Positions 22,535 to 35,500 of a stretch of DNA of 64,000 nucleotides are shown piece after piece. The DNA lies in contig CM028891.1 of the NCBI GenBank assembly GCA_016801885.1, positions 14,553,517 through 14,617,516 of the forward strand, given 5' to 3'. Positions within the stretch are counted from its first letter, which is position 1; every line of letters begins with the position of its first letter. The stretch comes from Toxotes chatareus. Lineage: Eukaryota > Chordata > Actinopteri > Toxotidae. The notes below the pieces were generated by a model that had not been told where the DNA came from, ran no database searches, and saw only the letters and a list, made by a program, of their open reading frames with translations. A program made the translations under genes and the position numbers.

Positions 22535-25500
22535 AGGTAATCTCAAAGCCTATAGGTGGATGCTGGGGTGGAGGTGAGGCTTTTGAAATGCGTCATGAAC
22601 AACAGCAGTGGTAGTGGTAGCTTTCTTTGAGCAGTGTGGCAGCAGCCATGGCATCAAAAGAGTGAGCAGAGCACTGACGGCTTAAGTACACTAACATCAG
22701 AAAAAGGGTGAGCTGGATATATGTGAGTCATGTGAGTCCAGAGTCAGAATGGAGCTGCTTGCAGGGTTTGCTTTATTTAAAATCAATAAATCAAGACTTG
22801 AGTGATCATCGACAGTAGAATCCATTACAGAGTAGATTGTAAGCTCTTCTTCACAGAGGAAAATAACCTTGACTCCACTTAGAGACATGAAATTGATAAT
22901 TCACATATGTATTTTGAGTAGAAACAAACATGTCTTTATTCATCTAACTGACTAACTTTATTCATCTAACTTCTTTTTTTAGTTAAGGGAATCCATTTTA
23001 CCTATTTCAACTATTCCTTTTTTAGATGTTGTATTGTGTATTCACCATGCTTTGCAAGCTCTGGCCTTTAAATCGAGGGCTGTTTGAGGATTAAGCCGGC
23101 TTTATACTCTGTCCAAGCAGCTTGTCGGATGGTCGAATAGCTTCAGAAACCCCCTCCCACCGCACCTTTCCGACGTCAGATAAGGAGGCTCTGTAACTTT
23201 CATTCACACCCACTTCACGCCATGATTGGCCAGCTGCGCAGACGTGAGGGAGAAGCCAAAAGCTGAACTTCTCTCTCTAGCTTTTTAAAAAAATATTATT
23301 TCTCACACAGCTATTTGTGGCACTTTTCATGCGAATAACTGAGTTCAACGCCATGAATGTCTTCATGGAGTGACTGTCTGAAAATGTGCCCTGTTGTCCC
23401 CATTTTTAAACGACATCATGTCTCCCCTCTCTCTATGATGGTCGATTTTTCACTCTACCTTTGAATGAGGCTGTTTAGATCAGGGATAAACTCTTTTGAT
23501 GTCCATCGTGCTCGAACAGCATGTCTTACAAACTAGTTCTGACAGAGCACAGACCAGCTCTTAGTGCCTTAACTGACACAACAAAGGAAGAGAAGGGGCT
23601 TTTGCCACAAACTCTTAGTTTGATGACTAATTCATTCTTCGAATAACTGTGTCAACTAATGTGAACAGAACATCACTCATCGTCTATCTGCATTTACTAT
23701 AGGACATGGCGTTAAACACAGTAACACCAGTAACAATGCAGGAAGACATATAAAATTAGAATTACGCTGATGAGGCTGTTGTCTTGTTACGACAAGCGTA
23801 TCTTGGTATGCAATGATGTAAACCTTCAAAAAAACCCTCATTTACTATAATTACACTTAGACTACAAGAGTTGATAATTACACAATATATGTAGAATGAA
23901 TAACTACATTGTTTTGTTGTGTAAACACAATTGTGGCAAGACTAATGACACCAGTGTTCCTTGAGAAAGTATATGAAATCCGCTGTAGTGGTTGTACAGT
24001 GGTACACAGTATCAGTGGCTCAGGTGCTGATGTGAGAGAGATAACAGGTGATTATAGACACATCTACACCCATAGACCCAGTGTCACCCACAAAAGTCTC
24101 AGCAGTGCTGGTGTCAGCAGGGCTGTGGCCCATGCAGGGCAGCAGCCGGTCAGGCCTGGGGCAGCTGGTTCTCCGACTCACAGCTCAGAACATTGATCCC
24201 TGCTACCAAGCCTCCTCGCTCTCATTAGCAGCATTACTTGGAGCACTGTAGAGCCTAGGGATCCTGCTCCAATTGGATGGCAGAGCTAGTCAGCGGTCTG
24301 AGGAGAAATGATAACATACCCAGTTTTCAGGCCAAGGAGCACACACAAGGTCCAGGCGGATTAGAGTGAAGCGCAGTCTTGTTTGGCCAAAAAAGTGAGT
24401 TTAACAATCTTGTGGCCAGCTGGTCAACTGTAGTGTATATTAGAGGCTGGATTGTGGATTCAGTGCCCGAGGACATGATGACAACAGCATTCAGGCAGCA
24501 ATGAAAATAATACCAAGCAGGTTTAAAGTGCGCTGGAAAAGAAAAAAACAGCTTTTTACAGATATTTCTTTCTGTGCTTGGCAAGTGTTTACCTTCCCAT
24601 GTTTACTGTCGCATTCACACTGAACACAGCACTTGAAATGTCAGCTATTTCCTGGCTTGCCTATACTGTAAGAGGCAGATTCAAAATCCTCTTTTTCCCA
24701 TGTGTTCATCTGCTGATAGACCTAAAGTTCAGAGGCAGAATTTGATACTTAAACCTCAGGCAGATGAAATGTGAGATCTCCGGTTGTGGTTTTTGCACAT
24801 ATATTTATATTTTTTGCATGCATTTACATATTTTCCTGAAGGAAAAACGTTATCTACAGAAAGTGCATTTGACAGTGTGCAGGTGCATCAGGTTATGTGT
24901 AAGAGAGTGATGTTACGCCGTTCTTAGCACGCCCACGTATATCTCGCTGTCCTGGTGCTGAAGACTCAGTGGTAATTTGAACAAATGTCTGTCTCGTCCT
25001 TTGATCTGGGATGATCAGTGATTAACGTGAAGACCACAGTAACAGGGAGAAGTCACGGATTCTTATTCTCAGCTTGTAATTGATGGTATGTAAACAAGCT
25101 TGTCGGTAATAAACCTTACATCATGTTGCAAAGTTTACAGCTGACATGACCACTAATTACCTATGGGGCCAATTAAAAGATGTTGTCTGTGATAGTTACT
25201 TGTGATTACAGCTTCACTGACCACATAAGATGTACTACAGCTGAGAAGGTCATTTCTGAAGACAGATAGCAGCGGTGCTGTGGGAGACTTTGAAATTACA
25301 CACTTATTCCAGACAATACAATTCAGACTGTGTGATTTGTTCTGGGATAAACACTTGAAATGACTCCTCATGTAGAAAATCCACTTGAGGGGGGGAAAAA
25401 AAAAGTTGGCAAGAACGTCAAGCGCTCTCATGTCGTTTACATCTTAGGTGCGTGTGATCACAAAGTGTCACTAATATGCTACTCACAATGCATGTTAAAA

Positions 25501-26208
25501 GGGGCTTCATTTGATCCCAACAGCACCACGGTGCTCCTTCAGAACCAGCACAAAAATACTGCAGCAAAAGAGCACTGATGTTCCTCTACTCTTCTCATAA
25601 ACAAACGTCTGACATTTGCCGACTTGCACGTTGAACATTGCACCATGTACTTCTGTCAAAGAGTACCTCTGACTTTCACAAGTAATTCTTGTTTGAGGGC
25701 ACCTGAAAGGATGATGTGAGGAAGGAGGCCGCCGAAAATAGTCTGCTTATTTATGTCATATGTTCAAAGCTGCAGATATTGCTTTCTTTTTCTAAAAAAT
25801 ACATATATATATAATTTCTCCTGAGCGGTGTGCTTGAAACAAGATGTGGCGTTGTCTCGGATAATAATAGAGAAATGTAAGAATATCTGACTGTCAATCT
25901 GATACAGGTAGCATCGTGACTTCAGTAAGGATAAATGTCCTGATAGGTGAAGCTGTGGTATACCTGCTTGTTCCAGAAAAAAAACACACGTTTCCTCTCA
26001 CGGAAGTGGTGGAGGTAAGGGGTCAGCTACAGCACAAGAATCCTGAATCTAAGAACTCTGAGTCTCTTGTTATTTTAAAGCCCCATTCCATTATTCTTTT
26101 TACCACATGAACATAACATATGAACATACGTAACTGAAGAGTTTTACTTCGAAATGAAAAATCATTGTTTTGTCTGTTGGCCTCCCATATATCAAGTTTG
26201 ACCATCCG

Positions 26209-26229
26209 TTTTTTTTTTTTTTTTTTTTT
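26209..26229. repeat. Poly(T) run
   Basis: Twenty-one consecutive T with no recognised retroposon body next to it. Confidence 0.95.
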
Positions 26230-26899
26230 AAATCCTGTCTGAAGCGTGATACTTTTAACATACAATAATTTACTGTTAAATTAAATTAAAGTGTTAAATT
26301 GGGTATCACAGCAAGTACCAGTCTTGAATCTTGATTGTTGGTGGTATGACGACCTGTTTTTGGGAGCTTGTGCCTTTAATCACCAGGTCACCCTGTTGTC
26401 CTGTCTGACACAGCCACATTTCCAACCCTCTCACCACTCTACACATCCTCAGGGATTATACATTGTAATGTGGGTGCGAGTGAAGATCACGTCATCTGAA
26501 TGCTTTAAGATTTAAGGCTCCAGTTTGGCCATTTCTTCTCTTTGACGACACTCTGACATAATTTCATCCAGCTGTGTCTCAACCAGAGAGGCTTGCCGCG
26601 GTCTCACTGCTTAGTGTGTCTGAAATAGCATCAAGCAGCACTTCCTTCAATCGGCTTGAATTAGAGACGAGCCTCGGAGCCGGCAGCAGGAAGAGAAGCA
26701 GGACGCACCTCAGTCTTGACAAAATGATTGGAATGATTAAAGCTCTTGCAAACCCATGTTTCATCCCTTAGTTTCAGTCATTTTATGACAGCGCTCATTA
26801 CTGTTCCTGCGATGCCCCAGACGTGCCACACACTGCCCAAATTAGCAGTCCTACACCATACTGCCTGTTTACACATTCAAACCACACAGACTAGGCCGT

Positions 26900-27960
26900 A
26901 AAAGTATATCATGTCAGAGAACAGGCAGACGTTCGCCATAAACGTGACAGTGCAAGTCTTTGCATCTGCACCTCTTTGCTCTGAGAGTATGTGTGAGACG
27001 GTGGCAATTTCCTAGATATTTCGTGTCAGCTCTGAAGCTAGCAGTCCCGCTCCTTTTATCCTCTGCTAGCAGCTATCCACTCTCTGCCCATTGTGTGTAT
27101 TCAGAGGAAGAATATGAAGTTGGCAGGTTCTGAGCGAGCCTGATTGGTGTCTTGAATCATTAAGAATGGACGACAGCGCTGGTGTCTGCGTGTCTGACAT
27201 TTCAGAGCGACTTGAAGCCAGGCCCGTCACACTGATAATGTCCCTTGGGGTGAGGTTGCGAGCGAAACACCAATTTTATTTATTTATTTCTCATTAATCC
27301 CACGCAGTCAAGGTGGCAGCTGCGTATGGAGATTGTCATGTTTGCGGTATCTGTGTTGGCTTCTCTCTCCTATCACAATGTTACACCTTGTATCAAAAGT
27401 GCAGCAGTTTTCTGTGAAGCATTTGTATTCTCATGCCAGCGCCCAACTTCTGATGTAAGAATGCCGTGGTAATGTATGCAAGTGCAGTAGTGTAAAGCCT
27501 CATGGAGTGAAATCCTCTTCGCTCTTTCTCTGCTGGGAGCGTGAGGTGCAGGACTGAACATAATTGAGGAGAAACAGGACTGCCGGCCAGTTAGTGGTGC
27601 ACCCTAGAGTAATAGCTCATGCTATGACTCCACTGCCACCTCTAAAAGTAGCATACTCCTTGTTTATAGTTGTGGAGCTTGCAGTTTTAAAATTCCAATG
27701 AGGCTCCATCCAGCGCTGTCTTTATCAGGCTGGATGATTTAAGTGCACCCAGGGAGCAGGAGACTGCCATCACTGCTTCCTTCACAGGGCCGGTACAGTA
27801 TGCAGCAGGGAGGTGGGGGGCAGTATCAAGTGCGCTTGATCTTCAAGCATCTTCACTGGCCTTTGTGAGAATGTAGTCTCCGAAGACTGAGTCCATAACA
27901 AAACCATTCATTCATCGCTTTGATCCATCATTTCAGTTGAGGAGCGTCATCATAACAGGC
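26900..27960. promoter_or_regulatory. Candidate cluster of conserved noncoding sequence
   Basis: About 1 kb without simple repeats, apart from a short TTTA run near 27275-27290, and with balanced base composition and scattered CpG, unlike the AT-rich flanks. Words such as CTTGAATCATTAAGAATGG and TCTCATTAATCCC hold homeodomain-type cores. Open frames on both strands are short and unrelated to known proteins, so noncoding function is the more likely reason for the texture. No conservation data were available. Confidence 0.3.
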
Positions 27961-28699
27961 TTTTTTCAAGGACTCTTACACTAATGAAATTACTTTTCAG
28001 AATGTGTTGTAGCTTTTCTTGGCGATGACGTCTAAATCCATTTTTGTCATTTCTAGATTTATTATAATTCACTTTAGGGGTATGAAATGCCCATCTGGCC
28101 ACTGGCCACAATACTGTATGTACAGCTAAAATCACATTTAACAGATAAGTGTCTGAATACTAATGTTGACCACAAGATCTGCAGTCAGTGTATATTTGAA
28201 TCATGCAGATAGTTTTGGGAAGATAAGGGGAGATTAATGGGCTTCATCAATGGCAAGAGCCAGGCGGAAAATGGTTGTTGGCTTAGAAAGGGTGATTTTT
28301 ATTCATTAAAAATATGAAAAATGAACAACTTTATTGGTGGTGCATTTTTCTCATCTTTTTGTCACTCTTTTGGAATGCTACTCTATTTCTTTTTTCTTAA
28401 ATAAGCTGTATTTATTGCGTGTTTAAATGTGCACTGTAATGATCCCTCTGAAAACTGCCCCTGTTGGAAGTTGTACAGTTCACTAATGCACTCCACTTGA
28501 GTGTTTCCATTTAAAGCAACATTTCAATGTGTCCGTTTTCCTCATAATTTGTACCATGTAATTTATTTCCAGGAACCCTCAGATGAATTTACATCATTGA
28601 ATTCCCCCTTTTTAATGTTTGTAAGCAGTATATAAATATTTAATAAGTAAAATGCTATTTACACATTTATGCATCTGCAGCAGCAATCTTGCTTTATAT

Positions 28700-28885
28700 G
28701 ATAGAGTTTCACTGATAGGGTCAATTTTAACTTTTCATACTTTACTTTTCATTTTGTTCACAAAACTCACACACTTTGCTTTAGTCACCTTTTCAGTGCA
28801 GGACTTTTACTTGTAATGGAGTATTTTTTACATTGTGGTGTTGCTACTTCCACTTAAAAAAAGAATATTAATACATCTTCCACCG
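28700..28885 (-). repeat. Fragment of a common percomorph repeat
   Basis: The segment ends GCAGGACTTTTACTTGTAAT, GGAGTATTTTTTACATTGTG, then ATACATCTTCCACCGCTG. I recognise this order as the terminal part (complement) of a dispersed fish element that starts CAGTGGTGGAAGAAGTA and is full of TACTTTTACT words, probably a nonautonomous DNA transposon. The copy is diverged, and only one end is clear. Confidence 0.5.
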
Positions 28886-30211
28886 CTGCTCCTGACAAAG
28901 ACTATAGAGAGACTACGTAAGTAGAGCAAGACGCTGGCCTTTCTTGTCCACGTTCAGATCGACCATATTGTGCTCATATAGCTACACTTTCCTCACAGAA
29001 CATGCATCTATGGATGTTCAGTAGGGCAGACATGTTTATGGAGCTCAGCTGCTGCTGCTGAATTTATTTTAAAGTGAACTTTTACATTCGCAGATCCAAC
29101 ATTTATGAGCATTCCTTGTTTTCCGAGCATATGGCGCTCCGCTGGGCTCCTCATCCCATATGCCACGGTGCCCAGGAGAACATGCAGTTAAACAGCTAAC
29201 ATCACTGTGCTCATGTAGGTGATGGAATCAGTACGCCATCACACATAAACTGAGCATGAGTGGGTTTGCACTGTTAGAACAGTTGATTGTTAAATGGAAT
29301 ATTACACATTCAAGTGACAGTAAAACAGAAGTTAGAACGTTTCTAGCTTCTGCAATGCGACATATTTCCAAATGAAAGAATATGTGGTTTTGTTACTACA
29401 GTGATTTGAATAAAATCCCTCAGATGTGAGTAGGTTGCTCAAAAGCGAGCTTAGTAGATACAGTACCATACAGAGCTATGGGTTGTTTCCATAATCACTC
29501 CCTCATTTGACAATGACACTGTATTTCACTCAGCAGCGAGCAGTAAATCTTGGACACCTTTGGGCACCATATAGTGGATAAAGTTACACCCTCAGAATTT
29601 TGATTCTCAAATAAAATGGTAAGTGTAGTAAAATCAGAAGGGATTTTGGACACCAGAAAGAGCCACATACTATATATTTGTATTTTTTAGTGAACTTTAA
29701 CGAAGGCCATTTCCCACAAGCCCTAGGCTTTTCTAAACGTCAAGGCTTCACAGCTCAATTTCTTTGTGAAAGCTGCAGTGGGTGCTCGTTTGTCTCAGAA
29801 TGTGGACGCTAGTCTTAAAGGAGAGATTGTTTTGATTTACACAAAGCTGGCGGGTCAGAGGCTTACCAACATGTGACGCCATGACAGCTCTCACCTCCAC
29901 ACACACCTCCCCCAGCAGCATTGTTAGATCACAAACGGGAGGGTGAGGCTTTTATGATTACATCAGACCTCGACCAGATTCTTTGGAAATGTAAATCAAG
30001 CTGTTACCAGCTGAAATCCAAACACACACCTCCTACTATGATACTGCTCTGCTAGCTGCCCACACAAGCTAACGGATACGTGCGGTTTCACATGATGGGT
30101 GGGTTAGCCAGTCACCTCAATTCATGTTTGATCGGATAAATTCATGTAACCACCTCTGACTTCAAGATGTGCCATGATAAATATCTTTACAGGAAGAGAA
30201 ATTAAAGTGAT

Positions 30212-30219
<8 letters not shown>

Positions 30220-30244
<25 letters not shown>

Positions 30245-30256
30245 GAGAGAGAGAGA
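30220..30256. repeat. Poly(A) run followed by (GA)n
   Basis: About 23 A are followed by seven GA units. The junction suggests a retroposon tail or microsatellite birth from a poly(A) run; no retroposon body was recognised. Confidence 0.9.
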
Positions 30257-31019
30257 CCCACACTTAGCATGTGTGAAGAGATAAATGAACAATTAACACA
30301 GGTACAAAGGATTAGACCTTGGAAAATGTTTGTTTTTTTTTTAATTTCACGGTCTTTAGCAATAGTTTGAAGCAGCTTTCAATCTGAGTGTGCAGTTACA
30401 GTAAATATAAGGAAAATAATGCAAATACAACATCTAACAGTGCGTGCGATGACCTCTACAATATGTGCTTATCTTTGTTTATCAGGTGGTGTTCATTATG
30501 ATCTTACTCAGTTAGGTGTTGTAATTAGGTACAAAAGCTAATTTGCTTTAATTGAGCTAAAATTTGATTATTTGTGTGGATATGCGTATTCAGTGACAAC
30601 ATGTTACAGGGTGTGGGTTTGATTAAAAATATAGGACTCCCTGGATCATAAACATATGGTAGGTTTAATCCTGTTAGTGTTATTGTTATCTGTGATTTTT
30701 ATTTTCATTGTTTGTGCTCAAGGACAATATGTATATAAGAAAAGATATTTTTACGGGATGAATGAGTTTGTGCACAATTTTCAAGACTCTTTCAGTGGAT
30801 TTCAAGCAATAGTAATGGAAAAGGTTTGAGGTAAAGAGGTGTGAGCTTTGGGCTTGTAATAACTGGAACATGAGCACAGATAATGAGAAGATACAAAGGC
30901 GTTTTGTGGAGTTATAAATTCCATTCCATTTACACTTCCTCTCTATCTCTGTATCTTTCAATCATGCTGCATGTAGTGAATGAACACATTTATCATTAGA
31001 ATTTAATTCCCTGTTTCAT

Positions 31020-31210
31020 TGTGGTCGCCGCAGCTCGGCTCTATCACTGACGAGGTCTATCTCTCGCGCTAAAATAACCGAATTACTGACATGGCAAAGG
31101 GGAGACTATGGATTCAACCATTATCGCCATGGCAACATGAGCTGGGAGCACTACCACTTTGATATTGCACTCTGAGCTCCTGCTCACTCTTGTTAAGAGA
31201 ATAGGAGTTC
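31020..31210. promoter_or_regulatory. Candidate conserved noncoding element with RFX half site
   Basis: A short unique block richer in CpG than its flanks (GTGGTCGCCGCAGCTCGGCT, ATCTCTCGCGCTAAAATAAC). It contains CGCCATGGCAACATG at 31125-31139, an RFX-type half site (the 5' GT of a full X-box is missing). No transcript evidence can be seen. Confidence 0.3.
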
Positions 31211-31571
31211 AGACCATTGTGTTCTCTATAAAATTGAGGTGTGGGGGGGTAAAAGCATTGCCTCTTTTTGTGTACGAGCCTACAGGTGGTATCATCTGAA
31301 CTATGAGAAGTGCCAGGGTTTTCCAAATAAGCTGAGTCCAATATCGAAAAATAGGGTTTTTAGAGGTGTTTTTAAGGGTTACACTGCTGGATTTCAGCCT
31401 TGACATATGTCATCTGTGCTCTGAGAAAATTCACCCTGCACTAAAATATGCATGTCTGTCTTTTCAAGCCAGAAAAAAACAGGTTTGCTTTTGATACTTG
31501 AAATGATGAAATTAAGTCAAAAGAATAAGAAAAGATAATAAAAAGCACTGGAAGGTGACTTTGACGTTGCC

Positions 31572-31590
31572 AAAAAAAAAAAAAAAAAAA
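31572..31590. repeat. Poly(A) run
   Basis: Nineteen consecutive A. The open frames flanking it on both strands are not protein-like. Confidence 0.95.
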
Positions 31591-31599
31591 GAGGCAGTT

Positions 31600-32229
31600 T
31601 TTGGCAGGATTCCTGTCATATGCCACCCGCCCACCAGATGTCCCTGGACTTTCTTCCTGTTCCCAGACCCACCTGCCTACCTGTTTCCCATTCCACAATC
31701 ACGGAAACGTCCCGCCTATCTACACACCTGCTCCTTATTACTCTAATTTTCTCCCTGTATTTATACCAGCCCTTTTTCAGTTGTCAGTCGGTTTGTTCCT
31801 GTCTCAGTGTGTCTCCCTTTGTGCTATTCATGCTGTTGTTGTCATGCTTGTTCCTGTTACCTGCATGCAACCTGTATTTTCTGGTCCACCTGTCTACCTC
31901 TAAGAATATGATATTCTCGTTTAACTTAACTCTTGGCAAGAAAGCCAGTAAGTGAATTTCCGAAATGTCCATCCTTTCCTCTGACAGCTTTCATTGTTCC
32001 ATTCGGAAAAAAAAAAATATATAAAATGAATGATGTCCAGAAACTATTACTTTAATTCTATGTTTTTTGCAAGTGAAATCTTGCATAATTGCATCCACTT
32101 GTTCAGTTTCTCAAATATGACACTCAACAGTGTGTTCTTACTGTTCACTGGCAACTAATTTTGGGTATCTCAGTCTAGATTGTCCCAGGGGGTCTAAAGA
32201 CAATTTCTTTTGTGAGTAAAAGAACTGCA
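31600..32229. other. Noncoding stretch, nothing definite
   Basis: Pyrimidine-rich on the + strand from 31620 to 31900, which leaves two overlapping open frames of about 100 codons without any family signal. The rest is AT-rich. Confidence 0.5.
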
Positions 32230-32960
32230 GACAATGATTTCATTTACATGGCACAGTGCGGCTCTGCTGGTTGTCTTCCATTGATGTTTGCTGAAACTCA
32301 CCAGTGATGATAAGGAGGGGAGGGGTGAGAGATATTCATCTAACAGCCACTGGAAGCTGTGTGGCTACATCGATTGAGCTGCACAGGAGGATTCATTGTA
32401 CATACAAATGATGCATGAATTGCAACACAAAGTGGGAGATATTTAAAGTGAGAGCTGAACAATTTGATTTGATTGAACTGAGTCACAGACAACCCTAAAC
32501 AGCTATTTAAAGAGGTATCGCATTTGTTGAAATTGGATTAGTTCGGGGCCTCGCTGGATATAAGAGGCACCTTTCAGCACAAGAAATCCTTTGACATTAA
32601 GATTGATGCCTTCACTGACATAAATACTGCAAAAATCTTTCCCGCCAATAGCCCATTCCTTGTATAATGAATTAAAATCCAATTACAAGTGCTCATTACC
32701 GTAAACAAACACCACATTAGCATGAAATATGCAAATGAGCAAGCATCATATTACTCAGGCTGATGAATCACTGTGCATTAGATGAGAGGGACCCGGTGAT
32801 GTGTTGGTAACAGCCTCCCTTTTGTTAAGTCTGAATGTGTGGAAACCACCCAGCTTAGTTGTTTGCAGCAAATAGTGTCTCTGAGTACAGTTATTTGCAG
32901 CAAATATAATAACCATTAAAGATTCATTAGTAAACCAATGTACCAGACATATTCTTTTCA
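32230..32960. promoter_or_regulatory. Strong candidate developmental enhancer or conserved noncoding element
   Basis: The densest regulatory-looking block in the window. It has no low-complexity runs and carries exact matches to several factor motifs: a forkhead core GTAAACA at 32701-32707, an octamer ATGCAAAT at 32729-32736 (POU class), a CCAAT word near 32645, and many AATTA and ATTAA cores between 32665 and 32690. It lies just before the long CA repeat at 32991. Forkhead and POU sites 22 bases apart in unique sequence are typical of vertebrate noncoding elements. The identification is an inference: I could not align it to other species. Confidence 0.42.
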
Positions 32961-32987
32961 TCCTATTTGGTTCACCGGAAATACTAG

Positions 32988-32990
<3 letters not shown>

Positions 32991-33057
<67 letters not shown>
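32991..33057. repeat. (AC)33 microsatellite
   Basis: About 33 uninterrupted AC units. It is probably polymorphic. The minus-strand open frame crossing it encodes only Cys-Val repeats. Confidence 0.98.
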
Positions 33058-33061
<4 letters not shown>

Positions 33062-35500
33062 TACTCCAAAATATGTTGTGGTTTCCTTTGGGTCCTTGCA
33101 ATTAAGTCTGAACTGGTATGTGCTGTGAGCTGGGGAGATTTTTAAAAAGTGCCACTTCAAAGAAGAGTTGTCAAACAGGAGCTGACAGAACTGAAGCCAT
33201 AATTCAAAGTTATCGTGAAGCAATGCCACATATGTTCTTTAGGTCTCACTTTGGTTTGGTTTCCCATAGTGTCTTTGTGATACATTCACAAGGCTCAGCG
33301 TCAGTGGCAGGATAAGTAGGGTGAAGATGGGCGCAACTAAGATATTTAAGACTTTTGCTTTTTTTAAGTATTAAACAAACTGAACATTTGTTTGGAAGGG
33401 TGTAGAACTTTTGTGAAGATAGTTCACTGAATTTTGGAATCTAAAAAACAATTTTGACAAGAATCTAAAGTTATTACAAATAACTGTGTGGGGGATATGA
33501 TTGTCTGTACTCAACTTCATGTTGACCCACCCATTTGCTGTAAAGATGTTTCAGACAAGCCATGTGTCAAACTGGTGGTGGTTGATCTTAAGATATTTCA
33601 TTTTGTCTAGACATTTCAATGAAAAACATTTCAACCATTTAAAAAAAAATATGCAACATTTTCTGACTATAACAGGCTTTAAATTATTGTAATCTGATGT
33701 CTTTGCCATGGTGTATTTATTAGAGCTTTGCTGTATATCTGGCAATCTAAATGTCCACTAGTCCAATACTGTACAGTTACTGCCTCATTCTGTTAAAGGT
33801 AGTCCATAAACAGGCCTGTAAAATATCCCTGCCAACACCACTGCATATTTCTCCTGTGCTGTAAATCTCCCCACCACTCCATCCTCCACATGTATTTGTA
33901 TTCATGAAGTCATACTATTTTGGTATACACATATTCATGCAATATAGCAAACATTAGGTCTATGTTTGCTATATAATCATTATAATAAGGTAATATGCAT
34001 TTTCAGGATGTGCCCCATACAACAGGTTTGTGTGCTCAGAGCTAGTCTGTCATGTTTGCATACACTGGTTCTTTGAACAAACCATACTGGGAGCATTTAC
34101 ACAGCCAAATACGACTGTATTCAATTACCATTCGCTGCAGTAAGACAGTGTCATGACTGAAGTTATTTTTTTTATTCCTACTAATGATGCAATGTATTGC
34201 AAAATACTGTTCAAGTTTGTAACATGTAGCGTAGAACTGTCAAGTTTTCCATGTTCCTTTTGAAATGTGTGTGATAGGTTTTACTGAATATTGTTAGTAT
34301 ATAAATATTGATGTGTATGTGTGGGTGTGAACTGTTGGTCTGCAGCTGCTGCATTCAGAGGAAATGCAGCAGCTGCAGGAAAAGACAGGCGAGTATTATA
34401 ATAACAGACAGAAACATATATTTGTAAAAAGTATGCAAAAATAGAAACTCATTATTTCAGTGATTCTCATTTCAAGATCTCTGTTACATGTTGCCCAAGT
34501 CAGATTCACAAAATAAGTAAAGTAAATCCATAACAATTACGGCAAAGAAATTAAATACAGATGGACTGCCTCCTCTCGTGGTCTAACTTTGCCGCCAAAT
34601 GTTAACCATATACTACACAACTGAACAGACAGATTTGTGCCATTGTGACAGATTCTGCTACCACTCCTACAGTGTTTAATGAATACACGGTGTATGCTGT
34701 TAGCAGTCACTGCTGACAGGATCAGTCATCCAAAGATATAATCCGCCACTGCAAATGAATGTTTGTAGTTAGCAAAACCTTTCTTTTTTCAAGGGATGAA
34801 TTTGATATCAGTGGCAGTAAGTTCCTTGATATGGAACATTTTAATGAATGTAAATGCTGGAAACAACATAGCTTTTTTTTTTTTTTTGCAGCTGCAATTT
34901 TACAGGTTTTATTCTATCCATATTGTTTATATTAGGGATGTGCTGAGCTTGGTGTTTCAGATTATGTTTACCCATGAAGTCATTAAGTTAGTGTCCTTTC
35001 AGTGGAAGCGGCTGCCTAAATCCATCCACCAGGAATTAGCTTGTGGATAATATAAAACAGCAGGTGCAGAGAGAGAAATGATCCCAAGAGAAAGGTACTG
35101 TAATTTCCATTTGAATGGGATGTCTTTTGTTACATGTGGTGGGACTACTGATTAGGATTTGCAAACACTGAGTAACTTAATCTTTAATAATCTACATATT
35201 TGGGCTATTTTTAGTCATGATATCTGCTTTGTGGCTAAAGCACAGCCATGTGGAAACACATTTAACCTTCAGTTACTTCCCATTTACCTCCCACGGAGAT
35301 GATGCCATAGTAATTATAACCCTCAGCAGGGTTCCAAAACCTAAATAATTTTAAGGCTTAACATCCAACAAAATCCTTGACAGGACTGAGCTTCAGGCTA
35401 ACACTAATGGAAGGTCTGGCAGAGCAGTCAGGTGTGGTACTTTTGACAAATGGCCGACTATATTGTCCTTTAAAATTTACTGTCCTCTTTTTTACTGTAG
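33058..35500. other. Noncoding stretch with a hairpin
   Basis: AT-rich unique sequence without a gene. The perfect hairpin at 34340-34378 is listed separately; a T15 run lies at about 34874-34888. Confidence 0.5.
34340..34378. other. Perfect 16-bp inverted repeat with 7-base loop
   Basis: CTGCAGCTGCTGCATT at 34340-34355 and its exact complement at 34363-34378 are separated by CAGAGGA. The stem contains PstI/PvuII-like palindromic words and E-boxes (CAGCTG) in both arms. The pairing does not extend into the flanks, so the stem is shorter than a usual microRNA precursor. It could be a structured RNA, a pair of bHLH sites, or a relic of a duplication. Confidence 0.9.

Larger units (their letters stand above)
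21771..26899. other. Noncoding stretch, nothing definite
   Basis: About 5 kb with no gene I can support. It contains a 14-bp perfect palindrome at 22521-22534 and a T21 run at 26209-26229, listed separately. The segment 23960-24260 is less AT-rich and unique but unidentified. Confidence 0.5.
27961..31019. other. Noncoding stretch with a repeat fragment and a poly(A)-GA tract
   Basis: AT-rich and gene-free. It contains the repeat fragment at 28700-28885 and the A21 plus GA tract at 30220-30256, listed separately. Nothing else was recognised. Confidence 0.5.
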
